DNA from: Chloroflexota bacterium
GTDB lineage: Bacteria > Chloroflexota > Anaerolineae > Anaerolineales > UBA11579
Direction of reading: 5' to 3'
NCBI GenBank assembly: GCA_030610225.1
Contig: JAUWSD010000071.1
Location: 1 to 6,497 of the forward strand
Length of the DNA: 6,497 nucleotides
The position numbers and the translations under genes were made by a program. The first letter of the stretch is position 1. Each line of letters starts with the position of its first letter. This document shows, in pieces, positions 1-4,662 of the stretch. The notes under the pieces were generated by a model. It saw only the letters and a list, made by a program, of their open reading frames with translations, made no database searches and was not told the origin of the DNA.

Positions 1-337
1 ACTCTGCAAGTTCTTCCAGCAGATAATTCCGCCGATCCTTGTCATTTGCGCCCTTCTTAGACGAAAAACGGGCTGAATAAAGCCCAGGAGCACCATTTAA
101 GGCATCAACCTCCAAACCACTGTCATCCGCGAGAGAGATTATCCCGCTGGCTTTGCAAAACGCCTCTGCTTTTAACTGTGCATTTTCCAGATATGTACTA
201 CCGCTTTCGTCAACTTCCAGATCTAAACCCAATTCAGATGGAGATATCAACTCAATTCCAGAAAGGAAACCCAATATCTTCTGCAATTCAACAATTTTCC
301 CTTTGTTATTTGTAGCCAGCAACATCTGTTTTCTCAT
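1..337 (-). CDS. rdgB: RdgB/HAM1 non-canonical purine NTP pyrophosphatase, N-terminal part
   Basis: The first 112 codons are present; the C-terminal part lies beyond position 1. The family hydrolyses XTP, dITP and ITP to the monophosphate and pyrophosphate, cleaning the nucleotide pool before DNA and RNA synthesis in the cytoplasm. Visible family hallmarks are the N-terminal nucleotide-binding LLATNNKGK (residues 6-14), TYLENAQLKA (48-57), and the signature LADDSGLEVDALNGAPGLYS (69-88) with the metal/catalytic acidic pair D71-D72, followed by A-R-F. The full family length is about 190-200 residues, so just over half is seen. An in-frame TGA lies two codons before the ATG at 337, so the start is 337 or the next Met at 325; 337 keeps the usual short N-terminus. 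The nearest SD-like AGGA (353-356) is 15 nt away, too far for 337, so translation may start on a leaderless mRNA. The identification is secure; the start is fairly secure. Confidence 0.93.
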   Translation of the reverse strand, partial: MRKQMLLATNNKGKIVELQKILGFLSGIELISPSELGLDLEVDESGSTYLENAQLKAEAFCKASGIISLADDSGLEVDALNGAPGLYSARFSSKKGANDKDRRNYLLEELAE

Positions 338-344
338 ACTTCAT

Positions 345-374
345 ATTGTAATTCCTTTTTATGGCTATGTGCAA
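345..374 (-). promoter_or_regulatory. Putative rdgB promoter placing the transcription start at or next to the ATG
   Basis: On the minus strand, TTGCAC (374-369) and TACAAT (350-345) are separated by 18 bp. The -10 box ends 7 nt before the rdgB ATG at 337, so the predicted transcript would begin at about 337-339 with essentially no 5' UTR. This spacing matches leaderless genes in other bacteria. The -35 box matches consensus at four of six positions and the -10 box at five of six. The assignment is by eye only. Confidence 0.4.
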
Positions 375-544
375 TGAGCAATCTTTTTTGCTGAATCATT
401 TGCATTAAATTCATCCACTGCAAAATATATTTTAATATTGACAAGATATTGCAAATTTTGTTATAATAAGTCTAGATTTAATAAGAATCTTTGCATAACA
501 GCAGAATATGTTGCATTTTTGATAGATAGCTATTATTTTTGCAA
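370..544. promoter_or_regulatory. Cluster of TTGCA/TGCAA words in the rdgB/DUF177 divergent region
   Basis: The pentamer TTGCA occurs at 400-404, 449-453, 491-495, 511-515 and 539-543, and its complement TGCAA at 370-374 and 419-423. The copies at 449-454 and 539-544 are the palindrome TTGCAA. By a rough composition-based estimate, fewer than one copy would be expected in such a stretch. Spacing is irregular (about 20-50 bp), and the copies flank the DUF177 promoter on both sides. They could be operator half-sites for an unknown regulator or a compositional accident of AT-rich DNA. Confidence 0.2.
438..467 (+). promoter_or_regulatory. Consensus sigma-70 promoter for the DUF177-rpoD pair
   Basis: A perfect -35 box TTGACA (438-443) and a perfect -10 box TATAAT (462-467) are separated by 18 bp. 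The predicted start is near 474, giving a 5' UTR of about 93 nt before the GTG at 567. It is the only strong promoter visible upstream of DUF177, and none is evident in the 25-bp gap before rpoD, so it probably drives both genes. Since rpoD encodes a primary-type sigma factor, the promoter may be recognised by the operon's own product. Confidence 0.75.
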
Positions 545-566
545 GATGGATTGCTGAGGAAATAAA

Positions 567-1088
567 GTGAATAATAAACCACTGAGAGTCAATATCGGCT
601 TCATTGTTCATGAATCGGTTGGCTATAGCCATGAATTCCAGTTCGATGTTGAAGAAGTCAATTTCCTCAAGGAATATGTAGCAACTGACCTGCTGGGATC
701 GATCAGGTTTGATCGAACTCAAAAAGGACTGATTGCAGAAGGCAACTTCTCTGCTGAGGTTATCAACGAATGTGTCCGCTGCCTGGATGCATTCAGCCAG
801 AAGATCGAGTTTTCTTTTACCGAATTATTTGCTTTTAGAGAGAAAGACATGACGGAGGAAGAATTACTCGTACCTGAAAGCGGATACATCGAAATTGAAC
901 CATTTATCAGAGATTTCTTGCTCCTGAACATATCAAATGATTCAATCTGCAAAGAAGATTGCGCCGGCCTCTGCCTGATCTGCGGCATAAATAAGAACAA
1001 AGGCCAATGTAACTGCGAAGATGATGTGATCGACCCCAGATTATCAAAGCTGAAAGACCTATTGGACCAGGACGAAAAACAAGACTGA
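567..1088 (+). CDS. DUF177/YceD family protein with clustered cysteines
   Basis: This 173-residue protein has the size and layout of the DUF177 (YceD) family, which has been linked to 23S rRNA and large-subunit maturation in bacteria and plastids; its biochemical role is not well defined. Visible hallmarks are an N-terminal beta-rich half, the C-x2-C motif at C69/C72 (ECVRCLDAF), the hydrophobic IRDFLLLNI, and the cysteine-rich block C128, C132, C136, C139, C148 and C150 (CAGLCLICGINKN), probably binding zinc. It begins with GTG, supported by AGGA at 557-560 with a 6-nt spacer. In many bacteria yceD is followed directly by rpmF (ribosomal protein L32) and often fatty-acid genes. Here the next gene, 25 bp downstream, is a sigma factor and no rpmF is present. 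The family call is confident; the exact role is not known from the sequence. Confidence 0.88.
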   Translation: MNNKPLRVNIGFIVHESVGYSHEFQFDVEEVNFLKEYVATDLLGSIRFDRTQKGLIAEGNFSAEVINECVRCLDAFSQKIEFSFTELFAFREKDMTEEELLVPESGYIEIEPFIRDFLLLNISNDSICKEDCAGLCLICGINKNKGQCNCEDDVIDPRLSKLKDLLDQDEKQD

Positions 1089-1101
1089 TGGAATTAGATT
1101 G

Positions 1102-1107
1102 AAGGAG
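1102..1107 (+). promoter_or_regulatory. Ribosome binding site fixing the rpoD start
   Basis: AAGGAG lies 6 nt before the ATG at 1114. A longer reading from TTG at 1099 would place this SD inside its own coding sequence, and that TTG has no SD of its own, so 1114 is preferred. Confidence 0.8.
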
Positions 1108-1113
1108 TCTCGA

Positions 1114-2229
1114 ATGGCATATCCCAATACGAAAACACAAGACAATAAACCCTCCAGTGAATTGTATTCTAAAGATAATATCAACAAACTTGTTGAATTA
1201 TTCCCAGATGGCGATCAGGATATGGAACGCCTGCGCTTTTTCTATCAGGAAACCATCGAGGAAGAAACTAAAACTCAGGAAGAGGTCACTGAACAAATAG
1301 AAATAGAAGAGACTTTTTCTGAAAAAATTGACTCGATCGGTTTATATCTGAAAGAAATGTCCCGTGTCCCTCTCCTTACCTATGAGGAAGAAATCGACCT
1401 TGCCAGACGTATTGAAAGGTCTGTTAAAGCTGAAATTAAATACAAGAAACTGAATACAAAATCCTCACATGCTGAAAGAGATGCCCTGGAGATCATGCTT
1501 GAAGATGGCAAAGCAGCCCGGGATCACCTGATCAAAGCAAATACCCGTCTTGTTGTCAGCATCGCGAAGAAATATATCAGCCGCGGAGTTCCCTTCCTTG
1601 ACCTGATCCAGGAAGGAAACCTTGGCCTGATGAAAGCTGTTGAAAAATTCGACTACAAATTGGGATATCGCTTCTCAACTTATGCAACATGGTGGATCCG
1701 CCAAACGATCACCCGCTCTATCGCAGACCAGGGCAGAACGATACGAGTGCCTGTCCATATGATTGACCGCATCAGGAACATGTACAAAACAGCTCAAAAT
1801 CTGGAACAGAATTTGGGCAGACCCCCAACGGTTGATGAACTATCAGAGGCTATTGACGAATCCAGCAAGAAAGTTCAGTGGATGCTGCAGGTATCATGGC
1901 TCCCACTATCCCTTGAAAGCCCGGTTGGAGACGAAGAAGATTCAGAGCTCGGAATGTTCGTAGAAGATGAAAAAACACCAACCCCAAGTCAGTCCACATA
2001 CGACAACATTCTCTGTGAACGTATACATGAGATCCTCGACACTCTCAGCCCAAGAGAAGCCCGCATATTACGATTGAGGTTCGGAGTTGAAGACGGCACC
2101 ATGTACACACTCGAGCAGGTCGGTGAAAAATTTGGCCTGACAAGAGAACGCATCCGGCAGATCGAAGGTAAAGCCCTCCGGCGCTTGCGGCATCCGATGA
2201 GAGCCAGACTTCTAAAGGACTTCCTGTAA
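1114..2229 (+). CDS. rpoD: RNA polymerase sigma-70 factor, primary (RpoD/SigA) type
   Basis: This 371-residue sigma factor directs RNA polymerase to -35/-10 promoters. Region 1.2 spans about residues 72-101 ([19 protein letters not shown]). Region 2 spans about 134-205 and includes the core-binding [18 protein letters not shown] (163-180) and the -10 recognition and melting helix [14 protein letters not shown] (190-203), followed by RTIRVPVHM. Region 3 is about 214-290, with the 3.2 finger [15 protein letters not shown]. Region 4 is about 307-371, with the -35 helix-turn-helix [20 protein letters not shown] (331-350). The near-identity of these blocks to RpoD/SigA indicates a group 1 or close group 2 factor; the length resembles Gram-positive SigA rather than E. 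coli RpoD. The first 70 residues are acidic and do not show a clear region 1.1. The gene lies 25 bp after DUF177 and ends at a strong hairpin. Organisms of this kind can carry several rpoD paralogues, so its status as the sole housekeeping sigma is not proven. Confidence 0.93.
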   Translation: MAYPNTKTQDNKPSSELYSKDNINKLVELFPDGDQDMERLRFFYQETIEEETKTQEEVTEQIEIEETFSEKIDSIGLYLKEMSRVPLLTYEEEIDLARRIERSVKAEIKYKKLNTKSSHAERDALEIMLEDGKAARDHLIKANTRLVVSIAKKYISRGVPFLDLIQEGNLGLMKAVEKFDYKLGYRFSTYATWWIRQTITRSIADQGRTIRVPVHMIDRIRNMYKTAQNLEQNLGRPPTVDELSEAIDESSKKVQWMLQVSWLPLSLESPVGDEEDSELGMFVEDEKTPTPSQSTYDNILCERIHEILDTLSPREARILRLRFGVEDGTMYTLEQVGEKFGLTRERIRQIEGKALRRLRHPMRARLLKDFL

Positions 2230-2234
2230 AAACA

Positions 2235-2258
2235 AAAATCCCCCACTTGGGGGATTTT
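2235..2258. terminator. Bidirectional intrinsic terminator between rpoD and nfuA
   Basis: The sequence AAAATCCCCC (2235-2244), loop ACTT and GGGGGATTTT (2249-2258) forms a 10-bp perfect stem with a 4-nt loop. The outer A/T pairs supply a U-rich 3' end on both strands. On the plus strand the T tract continues with A interruptions to about 2269. The hairpin starts 6 nt after the rpoD stop codon and lies 17 nt beyond the nfuA stop, so it can end both convergent transcripts. Confidence 0.88.
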
Positions 2259-2274
2259 ATTTTATATTTGTGAA

Positions 2275-2883
2275 TTACTCTGTGTAATAAGGATTTTCGC
2301 CGCCGGCGTGGTCGGTGACATCCAGGATAGCCTTAACCTCCGGTACATTGCTAAACACATATTTTTCAACACCTTGTTTAATCGTCAGCTGAGACCTTGC
2401 ACAACCCTTGCATCCCCCGCCCATCTCAATGAATGCCTTGCCCTCTTTTACTTCTAGCAAATTCACCCAGCCATTATGGCTGCTGAGAGAAGGGTTGATC
2501 TGCTCGTCCAGCACCTTCTGTACTGCCTGTGAAACTTCATCATCCCAGATCTTGCTTGGTTCGACTGATACTTGATTATGATATTCGATATGAAAACCGG
2601 TCATATATTTCTTGTCATCGAAATCAACCAAAGCTCCCCTGATCTTTTCAGCAGATTCAGGATCGAAAACCAATGAAAACGGACCAACTTCCTGAAGAAT
2701 GTCTTTTCCTTCAATATCTTCTATTTTTGTAAAAGAAAACTCACTCTGCATATTCCCAGCTTCTGCATCTCCAGTCACATTGATGCGCACTGCCAAAAGC
2801 CCGGATTTTTGCTCTGCCATAATCCCAGCGATCTTATCGACTGCTGAACTCGTCATTTGGAGGACCATTTCTTTATTATTCAT
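2275..2883 (-). CDS. nfuA: NfuA-type Fe-S cluster carrier (degenerate A-type domain plus NifU C-terminal domain)
   Basis: This 202-residue protein has the two-domain order of NfuA. Residues about 8-103 resemble an IscA/HesB A-type fold but lack all three cluster-binding cysteines, as in E. coli NfuA. Residues about 112-200 are a NifU C-terminal (Nfu) domain with the cluster-binding motif GGGCKGCA (C158, C161), then LTIKQGVEK, VPEVKAILDVTDH and the terminal ENPYY. NfuA receives a [4Fe-4S] cluster, carried across two subunits through the C-x2-C, and delivers it to cytoplasmic apo-proteins, especially under oxidative or iron stress. The start is ATG at 2883, preceded by AAGGTGAG (2895-2888); an upstream GTG at 2892 lies inside that SD and is rejected. 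It is a single-gene transcript, convergent with rpoD and divergent from the glycosyltransferase gene. No isc or suf genes are nearby. Confidence 0.9.
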   Translation of the reverse strand: MNNKEMVLQMTSSAVDKIAGIMAEQKSGLLAVRINVTGDAEAGNMQSEFSFTKIEDIEGKDILQEVGPFSLVFDPESAEKIRGALVDFDDKKYMTGFHIEYHNQVSVEPSKIWDDEVSQAVQKVLDEQINPSLSSHNGWVNLLEVKEGKAFIEMGGGCKGCARSQLTIKQGVEKYVFSNVPEVKAILDVTDHAGGENPYYTE

Positions 2884-2887
2884 TAAT

Positions 2888-2895
2888 CTCACCTT
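2888..2895 (-). promoter_or_regulatory. Ribosome binding site fixing the nfuA start
   Basis: AAGGTGAG on the minus strand sits 4 nt before the ATG at 2883 (about 6 nt from its GGTGA core). It overlaps an alternative in-frame GTG at 2892-2890, which would need a different SD that is not present. Confidence 0.7.
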
Positions 2896-2912
2896 TTTTG
2901 CTTGATGGGCAT

Positions 2913-2918
2913 ATTATA
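2913..2918 (-). promoter_or_regulatory. -10 box of the nfuA promoter
   Basis: A perfect TATAAT reads on the minus strand at 2918-2913. The predicted start is about 2906, giving a 5' UTR of roughly 23 nt that includes the SD. The hexamer 17 bp upstream (TCTAAA) is a poor -35 box, so this promoter may be weak or activator-dependent. Confidence 0.5.
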
Positions 2919-2963
2919 CCTGTTGATTCAATCGTTTTAGATAAGTATTGTGTTAATTTTCTC

Positions 2964-2972
2964 TGATAGAAT
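2964..2972 (+). promoter_or_regulatory. Candidate extended -10 promoter for the glycosyltransferase gene
   Basis: TGA followed by TAGAAT (2967-2972) forms an extended -10 element about 25 nt before the ATG at 2998. The alternative TTGATT (2923-2928), 17 bp, TATTGT (2946-2951) also fits loosely. Neither is strong, and the choice between them is uncertain. Confidence 0.35.
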
Positions 2973-2997
2973 TACAGCAATTATTTGCGAGGATCAT

Positions 2998-4455
2998 ATG
3001 AAAAAATGGCATTATCTCTTGATAATTGGGGGCATCTTCTTGATAGGTATTGGTATCAGGCTGGTTGACCTTACTGACCATCCTTTTGAAATTCACGGTA
3101 CACGTCAGATGCGCTCAGCGCTAATCTCCAGGGATCTATACGAAGGTGGCAAGAATGTTTTCTCAACATATGGAATGATCGAACCGCCAATTATTGAATC
3201 CCTCTCTGCTGGCATGTACTCCCTGCTTGGCGCTGAGACAGTATGGATCGGAAGAGTATTCTCAATATTGTTTTGGACCTTGGGTGCTGCAGCCCTCTTT
3301 GACCTGTCAAATCGCATCAGCAATAAATTCGGTGGAATTATCGCCCTTATCTTCTACCTGTTCCCCACATTTTCGGTGATGAACAGCCGTACTCTAATGC
3401 CAGACCCGATGATGACGGCAGGTTTGATCATTTCAATATGGAGTCTTTACCACTGGCAGGAGGAACGATCCTCAAAATGGGCAGTCATGACTGGCCTCAT
3501 AACCGGCTTCACGATCCTCTCGAAAGCATACGCTGGCTTGATATTGATCATACCCTTTGCTATTTATATACTTATGACCAATAATCCCAAAGAAGCAATC
3601 AAAGATAAGCAGCTGTGGACAATCCTGGCCTTGTCTGCCCTGCCAGTCGCAGCATATTTTTTCTATGGGATTGTGATCGATGGACGCATGGCATCACAAT
3701 TTGACAACAGATTCTTTGCATCATTAGCCTTTGATCCCGGGCATTATGTGCGCTGGCTGTATGTTTTGGACGATCTCTTCAGCTTGCCATTGATACTCGC
3801 GTCGCTGGTTTCGATCACAATTGTGAAAGACATTAAGATCAAATGGCTGCTATTGGCAACCTGGATCGGGTATTTTGTTTATGGTTTCTTCTTCCCTTAT
3901 CATATCCGTACCCACACTTACTACCACCTCCCTCTTGTCCCCATCATTGCTCTATCTCTTGCGCCGCTTGCAGGCAAGATAGCTGATCTCATCAAAGAGC
4001 AGAAGAAAAAGGCTTTCAGCATCATTCTCATTATCATTGCATTGGGAATCTTCTCAAGCGTAAATCTGGTCAGGTCCTACTTTGAAATGACAAAAGATGA
4101 TTACAGGGAAGAAGCTGCTGATTGGCTGGCTGTGGAAGAAGCCTTGAAGGGCCAGTTGAATGAGCGAATGATCTCAGTCAATGCAGACTATAACACCCGC
4201 CTGCATTACTATACCGGCGTCAGAACAAGTTCCTGGCCGCTCGCTTCTGATCTTGCTGTGATGGAATTGTCCGGCAGCACTCCGGATTTTGATGTCCGCT
4301 GGCAGAAAACAATAGAGCAATTCCACTATTTCCTCGTCTTCAACCTGAGCGAATTGGACAAGCAGCCTGCTTTGAATGGAGCGCTATCAAATTATGAAGT
4401 CTATTTTGACGGGTTGGGCATCTTGATTTTCGACCTTTACTCCCCACTTGAGTGA
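2998..4455 (+). CDS. Polytopic membrane glycosyltransferase, GT39/ArnT-PMT-like
   Basis: This 485-residue protein has one N-terminal membrane helix (about residues 6-23), a polar loop, about nine further hydrophobic segments between 82 and 367, and a roughly 115-residue C-terminal soluble region. This is the GT-C layout of enzymes that transfer a sugar from a polyprenyl-phosphate donor on the outer face of the membrane. Supporting motifs are the first-loop HPFEIHGTRQMRSALISRD (28-46), where GT39-like proteins place catalytic acidic residues, NSRTLMPDPMM (129-139), and YYHLPLVPIIAL (308-319), matching the aromatic-LPL-P segment of the family. Donor and acceptor cannot be read from the sequence. 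The start is ATG 2998 with GAGGA (2989-2993) upstream; an in-frame GTG at 2950 lacks an SD and would precede the putative promoter's transcription start. It stands alone, with no other cell-envelope gene nearby. A general 'glycosyltransferase family 39' annotation is the safest. Confidence 0.75.
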   Translation: MKKWHYLLIIGGIFLIGIGIRLVDLTDHPFEIHGTRQMRSALISRDLYEGGKNVFSTYGMIEPPIIESLSAGMYSLLGAETVWIGRVFSILFWTLGAAALFDLSNRISNKFGGIIALIFYLFPTFSVMNSRTLMPDPMMTAGLIISIWSLYHWQEERSSKWAVMTGLITGFTILSKAYAGLILIIPFAIYILMTNNPKEAIKDKQLWTILALSALPVAAYFFYGIVIDGRMASQFDNRFFASLAFDPGHYVRWLYVLDDLFSLPLILASLVSITIVKDIKIKWLLLATWIGYFVYGFFFPYHIRTHTYYHLPLVPIIALSLAPLAGKIADLIKEQKKKAFSIILIIIALGIFSSVNLVRSYFEMTKDDYREEAADWLAVEEALKGQLNERMISVNADYNTRLHYYTGVRTSSWPLASDLAVMELSGSTPDFDVRWQKTIEQFHYFLVFNLSELDKQPALNGALSNYEVYFDGLGILIFDLYSPLE

Positions 4456-4464
4456 AGCCTGCAC

Positions 4465-4493
4465 TTGACACTAAACTGCATCATAAGTAAACT
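4465..4493 (+). promoter_or_regulatory. metG leader promoter P1, predicted to give a leaderless leader-peptide RNA
   Basis: A perfect -35 TTGACA (4465-4470), a 17-bp spacer and TAAACT (4488-4493, four of six matches) are present. Counting 7 nt beyond the -10 box puts the start at 4500, exactly the A of the first ATG of the leader ORF. It lies only 10 bp after the glycosyltransferase stop, with no terminator between them. Confidence 0.6.
4467..4479 (+). repeat. 13-bp direct repeat, copy 1
   Basis: GACACTAAACTGC overlaps the -35 box of the leader promoter and recurs exactly at 4618-4630, 151 bp downstream. It lies outside the predicted leader RNA. Confidence 0.7.
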
Positions 4494-4522
4494 TTGAATA
4501 TGGACATAAATATTTTTACAAT
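4494..4522 (+). promoter_or_regulatory. Alternative metG leader promoter P2
   Basis: TTGAAT (4494-4499), a 17-bp spacer and TACAAT (4517-4522, five of six matches) abut the first promoter. The predicted start near 4529-4530 would leave only 6-7 nt before the internal ATG at 4536, which is still upstream of the Met run. Either promoter would therefore produce a translatable leader containing all of the Met codons. Confidence 0.45.
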
Positions 4523-4616
4523 TTGTACCGTAGCGATGTTCTCCCTCATGATGATGATGTTCGAGGAAACTCTGATCCTGCGGGTAGGTCGAGTCCAGAA
4601 ATGGACTGAAAAATAA
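4500..4616 (+). CDS. Putative methionine-rich leader peptide of metG (attenuation peptide)
   Basis: This 38-codon ORF ends at TAA 4614-4616; an internal ATG at 4536 would give 26 codons. From 4536 it reads MFSLMMMMFEETLILR and continues to a C-terminal KWTEK. Four ATG codons run back to back at 4548-4559, after ATG 4536 three codons earlier. A Met-codon run immediately ahead of an intrinsic terminator and the methionyl-tRNA synthetase gene is what ribosome-mediated attenuation requires: slow decoding of Met codons would report low charged tRNA-Met. No SD precedes 4500 or 4536, but the predicted transcription start of the first promoter coincides with ATG 4500, so leaderless translation is plausible. 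The peptide itself probably has no function after synthesis. It is not a shadow of a longer gene: no other frame here holds a recognisable protein. The alternative is a chance ORF, which the codon run and its placement make unlikely. Confidence 0.72.
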   Translation: MDINIFTICTVAMFSLMMMMFEETLILRVGRVQKWTEK

Positions 4617-4617
4617 A

Positions 4618-4630
4618 GACACTAAACTGC
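4618..4630 (+). repeat. 13-bp direct repeat, copy 2, overlapping the attenuator terminator
   Basis: This is the second exact copy of GACACTAAACTGC. Its last seven bases (4624-4630) form most of the 5' arm of the terminator stem. The pair brackets the whole leader ORF. Confidence 0.7.
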
Positions 4631-4649
4631 CCGAAAGGGCAGTTTTTTT
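4624..4649 (+). terminator. Intrinsic terminator in the metG leader
   Basis: AAACTGCCC (4624-4632), a GAAA tetraloop and GGGCAGTTT (4637-4645) form a 9-bp perfect stem; the stem's final three T and the four that follow make a run of seven T (4643-4649). It sits 8 nt after the leader-ORF stop and ends 13 nt before the metG ATG. As the only route into metG from the nearby promoters passes through it, it is better explained as a conditional attenuator than as the end of the glycosyltransferase transcript. Confidence 0.9.
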
Positions 4650-4652
4650 ATT

Positions 4653-4656
4653 GGAG
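4653..4656 (+). promoter_or_regulatory. Ribosome binding site fixing the metG start
   Basis: GGAG with a 6-nt spacer precedes ATG 4663. A TTG at 4651 would place the SD inside the coding sequence, so 4663 is chosen. The SD begins 4 nt after the terminator T tract. Confidence 0.8.
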
Positions 4657-4662
4657 AGAGAA

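Larger units (their letters stand above)
4538..4650 (+). promoter_or_regulatory. Putative Met-responsive transcription attenuator of metG
   Basis: Hand folding gives mutually exclusive structures. Hairpin A pairs 4538-4547 with 4563-4570 (8 bp, two bulged C) and holds the four Met codons in its loop. Hairpin B pairs 4569-4579 with 4586-4594 (9 bp, two bulged T, loop GCGGGT). An antiterminator pairs 4581-4587 (CGGGTAG) with 4627-4633 (CTGCCCG), 7 bp with one G-U, enclosing a 6-bp hairpin with a GAAA loop (4592-4607). The terminator is 4624-4645. A ribosome stalled at 4548-4559 would cover the 5' arm of hairpin B, freeing CGGGTAG to hold the terminator arm and let transcription enter metG. With ample Met-tRNA the ribosome moves on, hairpin B can form and the terminator closes. 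The pairings are visible in the sequence; the mechanism is inferred. No T-box or SAM-riboswitch consensus was seen. Confidence 0.68.

Noticed and set aside
432..722. Minus-strand ORF of 96 codons across the DUF177 promoter and start
   Set aside because: It overlaps a consensus promoter and a well-supported gene, has no recognisable domain and looks like an antisense shadow.
1099..1113. TTG start for rpoD at 1099
   Set aside because: The AAGGAG at 1102-1107 lies inside this extension and is ideally placed for ATG 1114.
4548..4559. ATG trinucleotide run as a simple microsatellite
   Set aside because: Four perfect repeats could arise by slippage, but the run is in frame with an ORF that ends just before a terminator and the Met-tRNA synthetase gene, so a functional reading is preferred.
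4500..4650. T-box or SAM-type riboswitch upstream of metG
   Set aside because: Neither the T-box core (GGTGG-N-ACCGCG) nor the SAM riboswitch conserved segments could be found. The Met-codon ORF explains the terminator better.
4530..4650. A stand-alone small RNA gene (6S, SRP or RNase P-like)
   Set aside because: The promoter and terminator fit an RNA gene, but none of the conserved cores of these RNAs were recognised. The in-frame Met run next to metG favours an attenuator. A terminated RNA would still be made from it.
4651..4662. TTG start for metG at 4651
   Set aside because: It would contain its own GGAG, which is correctly spaced for ATG 4663.
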